Source of the DNA: Lentisalinibacter orientalis
GTDB lineage: Bacteria > Pseudomonadota > Gammaproteobacteria > Steroidobacterales > Woeseiaceae
Assembly: GCF_040706535.1 (NCBI RefSeq)
Contig: NZ_JAPDRJ010000001.1
Span: forward strand, 496,001-560,000
Length of the DNA stretch: 64,000 bases
Direction of reading: 5' to 3'
Shown here: piece after piece, positions 7,476 to 15,899 of the stretch
How positions within the stretch are numbered: the stretch's first letter is position 1
How the letters are laid out: each line of letters opens with the position of its first letter
Program-made: the position numbers and the translations under genes
The notes under the pieces: generated by a model
Database searches by the model: none
What the model was told of the DNA's origin: nothing
Seen by the model: the letters and a program-made list of their open reading frames with translations, nothing else

Positions 7476-8834
7476 CTAGGCGATCCAGACCTGCTGTGGA
7501 TTCACGAACTCGTGGATGCCGTGGGGACCGAGTTCGCGGCCGTAGCCTGAGCGGCCGACGCCGCCGCTCGGCAGGCGGGGGTCGGTCTTCACGATGCCGT
7601 TGACGGCTACCTGGCCGGTGTAGAGTCGGCGGGCCATGGCTTCGCCGCGTTCCGCATCGGTCCATACCGCCGCCGCGAGGCCGTAGGGGGTGTCGTTGGC
7701 GATGGCGAGCGCCTCGTCGGCGTTGGCCGCCTTCATCACCACCGCCACCGGGCCGAAGGTCTCCTCGCAGGCGCCGGTCATGTCCTGGGTTACATCCGTC
7801 AGCAGCGTCACCGGATAGAAGAAGCCGTCGCCCTGCGGCAGCTCGCCGCCGAGGCGGCAGGTGGCGCCGGCGTCGACGGTCGCGCGCACCTGGCGGTGCA
7901 GGTTGGCGCGCAGGTCGTCCCGGGCAATCGGGCCCACGTCGGTGGATTCCTCCCGCGGGTCGCCCACCTTCAGTTTCGCCAGGCGGTCCTGCAGCAATTC
8001 CACCATGCGCTCGTACACGGGTGCCTCGACGATGGTGCGCTTCGCCGCGATGCAGCTCTGCCCGGCGTTGATGATGCGTGACAGGGTGATCGTGTCCGCC
8101 GCCTTTTCGAGGTCCGCATCCGCCAGCACGATGGCGGGGTCCGAGCCGCCCAGCTCCAGCACCGAGCGCTTGATCTCCGATGCCGCCACGGAGGCGACCG
8201 CCGCACCGCCGCGTTCGGAGCCGGTGAAGGACACGCCTTTGATACGCGGGTCGCGGATCACCGCCTCCACCGCCGGCGTCTCTATCGGCAGGTTCTGAAA
8301 GACGCCCTCCGGCGCGCCCACGCGGGCGAACACGTCTTCGATGGCCTGCGCGCAGCCCGGCACGTGGGGGTCGTGCTTCATCACGCAGGTGTTGCCGGCC
8401 ATCAGCGCCGGCGCGGCGAAGCGGAAGGCGAGCCAGAACGGCGCGTTCCAGGGCAGCACGCCCAGGATGGTGCCGAGAGGCAGATACTGCACGTAGCTGC
8501 GACTGGCGTCGGATTCTATGACGTCGGCCGACAGGTAGGACTCCGCGTGCTCGGCGTAGTGCTCGGCGCACCAGGCCGCCTTTTCCACCTCCCCGCGGGC
8601 CTCGCGCACCGGCTTGCCCATCTCCTCGGTCATGAGCGCTCCCAGGGCACCCACGTCCCGGCGCATCTCGGCGGCGACGGCGCGCACAAGCTCGGCGCGC
8701 TCGCCGAAGCCGGTGTCGCGCCAGCCCGGGAAGGCGGCGGCGGCTCCGGCGAGGACGGCCTCGACCTGATCGGGTGAGGCCGGCTTCACCTCGCGGATCA
8801 CGGTACCGGTCGTGGGATCGATGGCGGTCAGCAT
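7476..8834 (-). CDS. Aldehyde dehydrogenase (candidate aspartate-semialdehyde dehydrogenase of ectoine breakdown)
   Basis: 452 residues, NAD(P)+-dependent ALDH superfamily of the succinate-semialdehyde-dehydrogenase type. Seen: Asn130 in LPWNAPFW, the general base Glu227 in LELGGSDP, the catalytic Cys261 in GQSCIA, the glycine motif FTGSERGG, and the EETFGPVAVV motif. It is the third gene in the order transaminase, ectoine hydrolase, dehydrogenase, each on the minus strand. In the Halomonas elongata scheme DoeC oxidises aspartate semialdehyde to aspartate; context makes that the best guess, but succinate semialdehyde or another aldehyde cannot be excluded. The gap to the hydrolase gene is 64 bp. 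Confidence 0.85.
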   Translation of the reverse strand: MLTAIDPTTGTVIREVKPASPDQVEAVLAGAAAAFPGWRDTGFGERAELVRAVAAEMRRDVGALGALMTEEMGKPVREARGEVEKAAWCAEHYAEHAESYLSADVIESDASRSYVQYLPLGTILGVLPWNAPFWLAFRFAAPALMAGNTCVMKHDPHVPGCAQAIEDVFARVGAPEGVFQNLPIETPAVEAVIRDPRIKGVSFTGSERGGAAVASVAASEIKRSVLELGGSDPAIVLADADLEKAADTITLSRIINAGQSCIAAKRTIVEAPVYERMVELLQDRLAKLKVGDPREESTDVGPIARDDLRANLHRQVRATVDAGATCRLGGELPQGDGFFYPVTLLTDVTQDMTGACEETFGPVAVVMKAANADEALAIANDTPYGLAAAVWTDAERGEAMARRLYTGQVAVNGIVKTDPRLPSGGVGRSGYGRELGPHGIHEFVNPQQVWIA

Positions 8835-8898
8835 GGATGGAGACTCCTGCTCTGAGGGGTATGGGAAGACGGGTACGGTAGACGAGTCCGGGCGCCGC

Positions 8899-10173
8899 TC
8901 AGGACGCCTTGTCGGACTTGCCGGACTTGCCGGACTTGTCAGGGTCGTCGCGCGCCGGAATCGCGATCAGCTTGTCGCTCGCGCCGACGCGCTTGCCCAT
9001 GAGTGCCTGTTCGCCCTTGACGACGAAGTCCTCGTCGAGGGTGAAGAACGACTGGCAGCTCTTGTCGGTCACGTAGATGGTGTCCGAGATGCCGACGGTC
9101 TTGTCGCCGTCCACGCCCCACATCCACGGGATGATGTGGAAGCACATGCCCTCTTCCAGGATGGTGCTGCTGCCCTGGCGCAGGCTGCAGATATAGCCCT
9201 CGTCCCAGCTCGGCGGGAAAGCAATACCGATGGAGTAACCCGAGCGCGTGATGAGGTTCGCGCCCACCTGATTGTCCTGGATGATGGCGCGGATCAGGTT
9301 GTCGGCATCGGATACGGTCAGCCCCGGCCGGATGATGTTCTTGACCTCGCGCAGCGCGAGTTTCATGCGCTCCTGCGCCTGCAGCAGCGACGGCGTCATG
9401 TCGCCGAGCAGCACGGTGCGCATCATGGCCGTGTGATAGCGGCGGTAGCAGCCGCCCACTTCCAGAAAGACGTGCTCGCCGGGCTGCACCGTGCGGCCTT
9501 CCCAGGTGGCGTGGCCGATCATGGTCCGGGGACCGGAGGTGACGTAGGGCATCACCGCCGGCGGTTCGCCGCCGGCCCGGAACATGGCGGCGGAGACGGC
9601 CGCGCCGATCTCGTTCTCGGTGACACCTGCCTCGGCCGCCTCGTAGCCGGCCTGCATGCCGGCCTCCGTGGCGGCTGCGGCCTTCTTCATCACCTCGATC
9701 TCGTATCCGGACTTGGTGATGCGGCCCTGCTCCACGATGCCGAAGCAGTCGAGCAGCCGACCGCCCGTGAAGGTGGTGTGGATGCTGTCCTGGTGATAGG
9801 CCGGGAAGAAATAGCTGTTGCGCTCGTAGCCGATGTCCTTGCCGTTCAGTCCGAACTCGCGCAGCGACTCCACCAGCATCTGGATGGCGTCGCCGGTGTC
9901 CGGATAGGGCCGCGTGCGCTCCACCCAGGTGCGGGCATGGATGTTCGACTCCTCCATGCCGCGGGTGATCATGAACGGCTCGTCCTCGAGCGGGACGACG
10001 AGCGCCTGGAAGAACGAGTACCCGGTGGTCTGATAGTCCGTGAGGTACATCAGGTTCTCCGGGTCGGTGATGACCACCGCGTCCAGGAGGCGTGCCTGCA
10101 TGCGCTCGCGCAGTTCGCGGAGCCGGCGCTCGTACTCCTCGAACGGGAACGTCATGTCGTCGCGCTGTCTCAT
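8899..10173 (-). CDS. doeA: Ectoine hydrolase, M24 (aminopeptidase P) family
   Basis: 424 residues. N-terminal creatinase-like domain (about 1-165) and C-terminal pita-bread fold. The segments GGCYRRYHTAMMRTVLLG, SGYSIGIAFPPSWDEGY and EEGMCFHIIPWMWGVDGDKTVGISDTIYVTD match the DoeA/EutD branch, which opens the ectoine ring to give N-acetyl-diaminobutyrate. The ATG at 10173 overlaps the stop of the transaminase gene (ATGA) and has GGAGGTG eight bases upstream, deciding the start; a longer in-frame extension overlaps the transaminase. The C-terminus ends in a low-complexity Asp/Lys/Ser tail encoded by a short repeat. The window lacks the deacetylase DoeB that should act next. Confidence 0.8.
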   Translation of the reverse strand: MRQRDDMTFPFEEYERRLRELRERMQARLLDAVVITDPENLMYLTDYQTTGYSFFQALVVPLEDEPFMITRGMEESNIHARTWVERTRPYPDTGDAIQMLVESLREFGLNGKDIGYERNSYFFPAYHQDSIHTTFTGGRLLDCFGIVEQGRITKSGYEIEVMKKAAAATEAGMQAGYEAAEAGVTENEIGAAVSAAMFRAGGEPPAVMPYVTSGPRTMIGHATWEGRTVQPGEHVFLEVGGCYRRYHTAMMRTVLLGDMTPSLLQAQERMKLALREVKNIIRPGLTVSDADNLIRAIIQDNQVGANLITRSGYSIGIAFPPSWDEGYICSLRQGSSTILEEGMCFHIIPWMWGVDGDKTVGISDTIYVTDKSCQSFFTLDEDFVVKGEQALMGKRVGASDKLIAIPARDDPDKSGKSGKSDKAS

Positions 10174-11453
10174 GCGGCTTTCACCTCCACCGTTTGCGCC
10201 ACGGCGTCGGAGAGGATGTCCAGGCCCTCCTGCAGGTCTTCCTGCGGGATCGTGAGCGGGGGAATGATCTTCAGCACCCTTCCGCCGACGCCGCACTGGG
10301 TGATGATCAGCCCGGCCTCGAAGCACTTCGCCGTGATGGCCTTCGCGAGCTCCGGGTCGCCGGTGTCGAGCGCCTGCATCATGCCCTCGCCCCGCGCCTG
10401 CATGGTGGTGCCCTTCAGCGAGGCGCAGAGCTTCTCCACGTGGTCACGAATGTGCTTGCCCTTCTCGCGCACTTCCTTCAGGAACTTGTCGTCGTCGAAG
10501 TACTTCAGACCCTCGACGCCGGCCACGAAGGACAGGCCCTGGCCGCGGAAGGTGCCGGTGTGCTCGCCCGGCTTCCAGTGCTTGTCGTGCTCCGGCTTGG
10601 CCAGGTTCATCGCCAGCGGTGTGCCGAAGCCGCCGATGCCCTTCGCCAGCGTGATGATGTCCGGGTCCAGGCCCATGCCGTCGAAGCTGAAGTAATTGCC
10701 GGTGCGCCCGCAGCCCGCCTGGATGTCGTCGATGATGAACAGGGCACCGAGATCCTTAGCCAGCTTCTGGGTGGCCTGCAGCCATTCCCGGCTGGCCACC
10801 TTCACGCCGCCCTCGGCCTGGATGGCCTCCACCAGGAAGGCGGCCGGCGGCTCCCAGCCGCTGGAGGGGTTCTCGAACAGGGCCCGCAGCCGGTCCACGG
10901 ATTCCAGGCCGCAGCCGAGTTCGCAGCCCAGACAGGTCTTCCGGCAGCCGAAGGGCTGGTGCACCACGTGCTCCAGCGGCACGCCGGCGGCGTTGCGGAA
11001 ATAGGAGTTCGACGTGCAGGCCAGCGAGCCCAGCGTCATGCCGTGAAAACCGTGGGTGTAGGCCACCACGCTGCGACGGCCCGTTACCTTGCGGGCGAGC
11101 TTGAGGGCGAGTTCCACCGCGTTGGTGCCGGTGGGGCCCATGAACTGCAGCTTGTAGTCCCAGCCCCGCGGCTCGAGGATGGTGCCGACGAATTTCTCGA
11201 TGAAGTTCCGCTTGGCGGTGGTGTAGAGATCGAGGCTGTGGGCGACGCCGTCGGACTGGATGTAGTCGATCAGCGCCTGCTTCATGTTCGGGTTGTTATG
11301 GCCGAAGTTCAGCACCCCGGCGCCGGCGAAGAAGTCGATGTAGGACTTGCCGTTCTCGTCCACCTGCCGCGCGTTGGAGGCGGACTTGAATACCGTCGGG
11401 TAGGTGCGGCAATAGCCGCGGATATCCGACTCCCATCTCTCGAAAACATCCAT
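10170..11453 (-). CDS. doeD: Diaminobutyrate--2-oxoglutarate transaminase (DoeD/EctB type)
   Basis: 427 residues, class III PLP aminotransferase closely resembling EctB: GAGVLNFGHNNP, FMGPTGTNAVE (phosphate-binding loop, 105-114), FHGMTLG, IIDDIQAGCGRTG with the PLP-ring Asp243, and the Schiff-base Lys271 in ITLAKGIGG. EctB-type enzymes interconvert aspartate semialdehyde and 2,4-diaminobutyrate. No ectA or ectC is present and the next gene is ectoine hydrolase, so the catabolic direction (DoeD) is favoured. A cysteine-rich insert (GCRKTCLGCELGCG, 169-182) is unusual. The ATG at 11453 has AGGGAG seven bases upstream. It is the first gene of the operon. Confidence 0.8.
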   Translation of the reverse strand: MDVFERWESDIRGYCRTYPTVFKSASNARQVDENGKSYIDFFAGAGVLNFGHNNPNMKQALIDYIQSDGVAHSLDLYTTAKRNFIEKFVGTILEPRGWDYKLQFMGPTGTNAVELALKLARKVTGRRSVVAYTHGFHGMTLGSLACTSNSYFRNAAGVPLEHVVHQPFGCRKTCLGCELGCGLESVDRLRALFENPSSGWEPPAAFLVEAIQAEGGVKVASREWLQATQKLAKDLGALFIIDDIQAGCGRTGNYFSFDGMGLDPDIITLAKGIGGFGTPLAMNLAKPEHDKHWKPGEHTGTFRGQGLSFVAGVEGLKYFDDDKFLKEVREKGKHIRDHVEKLCASLKGTTMQARGEGMMQALDTGDPELAKAITAKCFEAGLIITQCGVGGRVLKIIPPLTIPQEDLQEGLDILSDAVAQTVEVKAA

Positions 11454-11544
11454 CTGCTTCTCCCTGTCGATTATCTCTTCACCTTAGCATCCGCGGCGCG
11501 GCCTTTGAAATCGGCCGTATCGCGCCTGTGCGGACCGCCGCCCC

Positions 11545-11582
11545 AAAAGAAAACGGCCCCCGGAGCGAAGCTCCGGGGGCCG
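11545..11582 (-). terminator. Rho-independent terminator of the DUF4397 gene
   Basis: A perfect 13-bp stem (CGGCCCCCGGAGC / GCTCCGGGGGCCG) with a 3-nt loop at 11554-11582 is followed, on the minus strand, by TTTTCTTTT (11553-11545). It lies 43 bp after the DUF4397 stop and insulates it from the ectoine operon. Confidence 0.85.
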
Positions 11583-11624
11583 CGCGGTCGTCCCTGACCT
11601 GTCAGCGTCCCTTGCGGACCGGCC

Positions 11625-13211
11625 TCAGGTGGTGCAGGCCGGCAGCGCCGCGTAGTCGATGACCAGCGGCAGCGGCAGCGCGCCTTCGCTGCCGTCGGTG
11701 GCGGGGTCGCGGGCGAGCACGTCGATCACTTCGCCGCCGCTGAAGGTGGCGTCCTGGATCTCGATGGCCACCACGCTCTTGTCACCGGCCGGCGTCACGT
11801 AGACGTCGTAAATGCCGGGCGCGATGGACAGGATGCCCGTGTCCGCGCCGAAGGGTACGCCGGCGAAGTTCGGCGTGACGGAAGCGTCGTTCAGGTCCGT
11901 GCCATCGGCCAGCAGATACAGGTCCACGTCACCGGTGCTCGGCGAACCGTGGATGACGCGCAGCTTCGCCTCCGTAACCACGCTGCGCGTGTCGGTGGCT
12001 AGCGCCAGCGGCTGGATGGCCGGCGTGCCGGAGGACAGGAAGCCGGTCACGATGGCGGTCGCCTCGGCGCCCTGCTCGGCGGTGAACGGGAAGTCCGTGG
12101 CCACCACGGAGTTGTCCGCGTTCGCGACCACGCTCACGGTGTAGTCGCCCGGGGCCGGAACCGCGCCGATCTCGCAGAACTCGGTGAACGCATAGTCCAC
12201 CGCGAGGGGCAGCGCCTCGTCGTTGGCCGTGGAGGTGTCATCCGCCAGGATGTCCACCGCCGGGGCATCCGGCGACGCGTGCACGGCGGTGACCGCCGCC
12301 GGCGTGTTCGCATCCAGCAGGTCGGCGGCACCGGTGCCGTCCAGCACGACGAGCTGGATGGGTGTGGCGCCCGGACCGGTGTTCTCCACCGCGGCGATCA
12401 GGAGCTCCGCATCCGCGGCGAGATCCAGTTCCCCGGAGTCGAACACCACCGACGCCGGGTCACCTTCCAGCGTGACGCGGATCTGATAGGTGCCGGCCGG
12501 CACCTCCAGGCGGTCGCTCACGTCCTGGTAGGCCAGCGGCGTGGTGGAGATCGGCGCGCTGGCGGCGAGGTCGGCGCCCGGCGTCGTCACGTAGACGTCC
12601 ACCGGCGGTGCATCCGGCGCGGCATGCACCACCTGGGCGAAGAAGCTGCCCGGGGTCAGCGCCTCATCGGTGGGATTCGCGATCACCAGCGGTCCGATGG
12701 GAGCGGCCACGTCGCCGACGGCGATGACCGTGTAGTCGGTGCTGAAGTCGAGATCCAGCGTCTCGTCGATCACGATCGCGTTACCGCCGGGGATGATCGC
12801 CTCCACCTGGACGGTGGTGGTCTCCGTCACCGGCAGGAAGCCCGAGCCCTCGGTGTAGTCCACCTCGCTGAGCGCGGCCTGACCGTTCACGAGGATGTTC
12901 ACTGCAGGCGCATCGGGCGAGGCGTGCAGCGCGCGCAGCTGCGGTGCGGTTGCGCATTCCAGCAGCTCGGTGGACGTGACCTCGGAGGGTTCCAGCTCGT
13001 CGTTGCGGTTCGTATCGAGGCCGCTGTCCAGCGCGAGACCGCCGCCGGGGCAATCGGCATCGCCCTTGGGGATCTCCCGGGTGGCCACGAGGGAATTGAA
13101 TCCATCCTGGCCGTCGGCGCCGTCGGTACCGTTTACGCCGTCGTCGCCCTCACAGCCGGCCAGCAGGAACGCCGCCGCCAGCAAGGAAGCGGTTGCAGTA
13201 GTCTTTCTCAT
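11625..13211 (-). CDS. DUF4397 repeat lipoprotein
   Basis: 528 residues. Lipoprotein signal with lipobox LAGC, then a Gly-Asp rich collagen-like stretch (DGVNGTDGADGQDG) and a cysteine-containing DUF7151-like region (NSLVATREIPKGDADCPGG to LLECATAP). Four DUF4397 beta repeats follow, opening with LRALHASPDAPAVNI, VVHAAPDAPPVDV, VTAVHASPDAPAVDI and LRVIHGSPSTGDVDL. DUF4397 domains are extracellular beta-sandwich modules of unknown function; the protein is probably surface- or periplasm-anchored. The ATG at 13211 has AGGGAGAG upstream; a longer in-frame extension lacks this. It has its own terminator and no operon partner. Confidence 0.8.
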   Translation of the reverse strand: MRKTTATASLLAAAFLLAGCEGDDGVNGTDGADGQDGFNSLVATREIPKGDADCPGGGLALDSGLDTNRNDELEPSEVTSTELLECATAPQLRALHASPDAPAVNILVNGQAALSEVDYTEGSGFLPVTETTTVQVEAIIPGGNAIVIDETLDLDFSTDYTVIAVGDVAAPIGPLVIANPTDEALTPGSFFAQVVHAAPDAPPVDVYVTTPGADLAASAPISTTPLAYQDVSDRLEVPAGTYQIRVTLEGDPASVVFDSGELDLAADAELLIAAVENTGPGATPIQLVVLDGTGAADLLDANTPAAVTAVHASPDAPAVDILADDTSTANDEALPLAVDYAFTEFCEIGAVPAPGDYTVSVVANADNSVVATDFPFTAEQGAEATAIVTGFLSSGTPAIQPLALATDTRSVVTEAKLRVIHGSPSTGDVDLYLLADGTDLNDASVTPNFAGVPFGADTGILSIAPGIYDVYVTPAGDKSVVAIEIQDATFSGGEVIDVLARDPATDGSEGALPLPLVIDYAALPACTT

Positions 13212-13332
13212 TATTTCTCTCCCTGAGATGAGTGAGATAAGTTGCGCAGGGAGATTCGACACGGCCGTGACAAGCAGATGCCGTTGCGTATTTGACAAAA
13301 TATAGACATCTGCAGGCATGATGTAGGATGCG

Positions 13333-14022
13333 ATGAGCGACAGAGCAATAAAGCAGCCGGAACGGAAGGTGCGCAGTTTCGTGCGGCGGGCCGGGCGTAT
13401 GACCCGGGCGCAGGAACGGGCCTGGCGGGAGCTCTGGCCCCGCTACGGGATCGATGCGGACGACCCGGCCTCCGTCGCAGCGGCGTTCGGCGCCGGCGGC
13501 CGCCGGGTGCTGGAGGTGGGCTTCGGCAACGGCGAGAGCCTGCTCGACCAGGCGGAGGACGACCCGGAGACGCTTTACTACGGCATCGAGGTGCACGAGC
13601 CCGGCATCGGGCACTGCCTGCTCGGCATCGAGCGCCGCGGCATCGACAACCTGCGGCTCCTGTGCGGCGACGCCCTCGACATCATGGCAGCGATACCGGG
13701 CGGCAGCATCGCGCGGCTGAACCTCTACTTCCCGGATCCCTGGCCGAAGAAGCGTCACCACAAACGGCGCATCGTCGCGCCCCGCTTCCTGGATCTCGCC
13801 GCCGGGGTGCTCGCGCCCGGCGGCACGTTGCATGTCGCCACGGACTGGGCCAGCTACGCCGAACATATCGACGAGGTGATGGCCGCAGACGGGCGTTTCG
13901 AGCGGGTGGAGCGGCGCGAGCACGACGGCGACCGGCCGCTCGCCCGTCCGCGGACGAAGTTCGAACAGCGCGGCCTGCGGCTCGGCCACCGAATCTGCGA
14001 CTGGATCTACCGGCTGCGGTAA
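13333..14022 (+). CDS. trmB: tRNA (guanine-N7)-methyltransferase
   Basis: 229 residues. Methylates G46 of tRNA with SAM. Seen: basic N-terminus, motif I LEVGFGNGESLL, GIEVHEPGI, and the TrmB signature FPDPWPKKRHHKRRI followed by HVATDWASYAEH and the C-terminal TKFEQRGLRLGHRI. Length is normal for the family. The ATG at 13333 follows TAGGATGC. It stands alone between the divergent DUF4397 gene and the convergent marC gene. Confidence 0.95.
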   Translation: MSDRAIKQPERKVRSFVRRAGRMTRAQERAWRELWPRYGIDADDPASVAAAFGAGGRRVLEVGFGNGESLLDQAEDDPETLYYGIEVHEPGIGHCLLGIERRGIDNLRLLCGDALDIMAAIPGGSIARLNLYFPDPWPKKRHHKRRIVAPRFLDLAAGVLAPGGTLHVATDWASYAEHIDEVMAADGRFERVERREHDGDRPLARPRTKFEQRGLRLGHRICDWIYRLR

Positions 14023-14039
14023 TGGGCGACGCCCGGACG

Positions 14040-14660
14040 CTAGACGAAGGCCAGTATGCCGTCCACGACGTACTGCACGGCGAGCGCCACCAGCACCACG
14101 CCGAGCAGGCGGCTGACCACGTTGGCGCCGGTCACGCCGAGGACGCGCATGATGGGATTGGTGAGCAGCATCATGACGAGCGTGATGGCCAGCACCACGA
14201 ACACCACCGCCAGCAGCAGGGCGACGCTCAGGATGTCGTCTTCCGCGTCACCCAGCAGCAGCAGCAGGGTGGCCAGCGCCCCGGGGCCGGCGATCAGCGG
14301 GAACGCCAGCGGGAATACCGAGATGTCGTCCCGGTAGCGGGCCTCCTCCTGCTCGCGGATGGTGGCCGAACGCAGGCCGGATTCCCTGGCGAACACCATG
14401 TCCACCGAGACCATGAACAGCAGCAGGCCGCCGCCGATGCGGAACGCATCGACGCTGATGCCGAGTATCTTCAGCAGCTGTTCGCCGGCCAGCGCGAAGC
14501 CGAGGAAGATGAGCGCGGAGATGCTCACCGCCTTCACCGCCATGCGCCGCCGGAAGCCGGGCGCGCCGCCGCGGGTCAGCGCGCCGAAAACGGGTATCAG
14601 CGTCACCGGCTCGATGACGACGAACATGACCACGAAATTCTTGAGCAGCTGCTCGATCAC
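14040..14660 (-). CDS. MarC family integral membrane protein
   Basis: 206 residues from a GTG start, six predicted membrane segments. Family hallmarks: FVVIEPVTLIPVF near the N-terminus, the central FPLAFPLIAGPGALATLLLL (inverted-repeat counterpart of the first), and ANVVSRLLGVVLVALAVQYVVDGI at the C-terminus. MarC proteins have no established transport substrate; an early link with multiple antibiotic resistance was not upheld. The GTG at 14660 gives the usual family length; the ribosome site is weak. Convergent with trmB (17 bp). Confidence 0.85.
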   Translation of the reverse strand: MIEQLLKNFVVMFVVIEPVTLIPVFGALTRGGAPGFRRRMAVKAVSISALIFLGFALAGEQLLKILGISVDAFRIGGGLLLFMVSVDMVFARESGLRSATIREQEEARYRDDISVFPLAFPLIAGPGALATLLLLLGDAEDDILSVALLLAVVFVVLAITLVMMLLTNPIMRVLGVTGANVVSRLLGVVLVALAVQYVVDGILAFV

Positions 14661-14792
14661 GCCTGCGCGCCTTGTGGACCATCCTGATTGCAGCGCCGCC
14701 GGAATGGTCTGAGTATGATTCAGGTATCGTGTGAGAGGGCGCCTTGCCCGGAGAGGCGCGATCATACAAGGCAGCGGTGGAGGTTGCACGAC

Positions 14793-15077
14793 ATGGCTAC
14801 CGAATTCCCTGCCATCGGCCACTGGTACCGCCGGCCGAACGGCAGACTGTTCGAGATCGTCGCCATCGACGACGCCGACGGCACGCTCGAGATTCAGTAC
14901 TTCGACGGTACCCTGGGGGAGATCGACCTGGAGACTTGGCCGGATCTCATCCTGGAGCCCGTCGACCCGCCGGAAGACACCTCCGGCTCCCTGGACATGG
15001 ACTTCGACGACGACGAGTCCGAAGGCGACGGCGGCGGGCGGCGGGACTGGCTGGGGAGCCTGGATTACGTGGAGTGA
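14793..15077 (+). CDS. DUF6763-like small acidic protein
   Basis: 94 residues. Conserved-looking core IGHWYRRPNGRLFEIVAIDDADGTLEIQYFDG followed by a strongly acidic tail (DMDFDDDESEGDGGG). It resembles a small gammaproteobacterial family (DUF6763); function unknown. The ATG at 14793 has GGAGG nine bases upstream. Its 3' end overlaps the convergent Rieske gene by 13 bp. Confidence 0.65.
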   Translation: MATEFPAIGHWYRRPNGRLFEIVAIDDADGTLEIQYFDGTLGEIDLETWPDLILEPVDPPEDTSGSLDMDFDDDESEGDGGGRRDWLGSLDYVE

Positions 15078-15436
15078 GCGGCCGGGTCCGGCACGGTGAC
15101 CACGATGTGCCCCTGTTCCACCTCCACCGGCAGGCGGTACAGCGACTTGCCCGGGCAGGGACCCGCCACGCAGACCCCGGTGTCCAGCTCAAACATCGCG
15201 CCGTGTGACGCACAGATGATGTGACCGCCGTCCCGGGTCAGGAACCGGTGCGGCTGCCAGTCCAGCGGATGGCCGGCGTGCACGCAGTAATTGCGGTAGG
15301 CCCAGACCTCGTCGCGGCGGCGCACCACGAACCCCCTGAACGGCCAGTCGCCATCCCCCACCGAGAAGCCGCGGCTGCCCGGATCCGCCAGCTCGTCCAG
15401 CCGGCACACCGCTTTCCTGACTTCTCTTGGGCTCAT
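15065..15436 (-). CDS. Rieske [2Fe-2S] protein
   Basis: 123 residues forming one Rieske domain: ligands Cys51-x-His53 (YCVHAGHPL) and Cys75-x2-His78 (ICASHGAMF), so the cluster motifs are complete. A ferredoxin-type stand-alone Rieske protein; the partner oxidoreductase is not evident nearby. The ATG at 15436 is preferred, with an in-frame ATG at 15469 as alternative; neither has a strong ribosome site. Divergent from the NTF2-like gene. Confidence 0.8.
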   Translation of the reverse strand: MSPREVRKAVCRLDELADPGSRGFSVGDGDWPFRGFVVRRRDEVWAYRNYCVHAGHPLDWQPHRFLTRDGGHIICASHGAMFELDTGVCVAGPCPGKSLYRLPVEVEQGHIVVTVPDPAAHST

Positions 15437-15481
15437 CGGGCCGTTATGCTGGGCCGTTGAACCATCCATCGGACTGTCTGC

Positions 15482-15898
15482 ATGGGATTCCCTACCGCCG
15501 ACGATGCCGAAGCCGCATTCTATCGCGCGTTCTCATTCTGCGACCTGGAGGCCATGCGCGAAATCTGGTGCAGGGACTCCGACGTCACCTGCATCCACCC
15601 GCTGAGCGCGCCGCTGACCGGCTACGACGCCATCATCCGCAGCTGGGAACAGATATTCCGCAACATGGGCCCGACCCGCATCCTGAGCGAGCAGCTGCAC
15701 CGCAGCAACTGGCAGGAGGCCGCGCTGCACGTGGTGAAGGAGCACTTCGAGGTGCAGGGCGGCGGCACGACGCCGGTGATCGCCACCAACGCCTACCGCC
15801 TCACAGAAGACGGCTGGCGGATGGTGCTGCACCACGGCTCGCCGTCCCAGCGCCCGTCGAACGGGACTCCGCCCACCGCCAGCCGCCGCACCCACTGA
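15482..15898 (+). CDS. NTF2-like (SnoaL) domain protein
   Basis: 138 residues with the NTF2-like cone fold pattern: an N-terminal helix pair (ADDAEAAFYRAFSFCDLEAMREIW), DVTCIHPLSAPLTGYDAIIRSWEQIF, then strands ending in TNAYRLTEDGWRMVLHHGSPS. Such proteins bind small molecules or act as isomerases; function here unknown. The start is the ATG at 15482, 45 bp from the divergent Rieske gene. A palindromic repeat element begins two bases after its stop. Confidence 0.7.
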   Translation: MGFPTADDAEAAFYRAFSFCDLEAMREIWCRDSDVTCIHPLSAPLTGYDAIIRSWEQIFRNMGPTRILSEQLHRSNWQEAALHVVKEHFEVQGGGTTPVIATNAYRLTEDGWRMVLHHGSPSQRPSNGTPPTASRRTH

Positions 15899-15899
15899 C

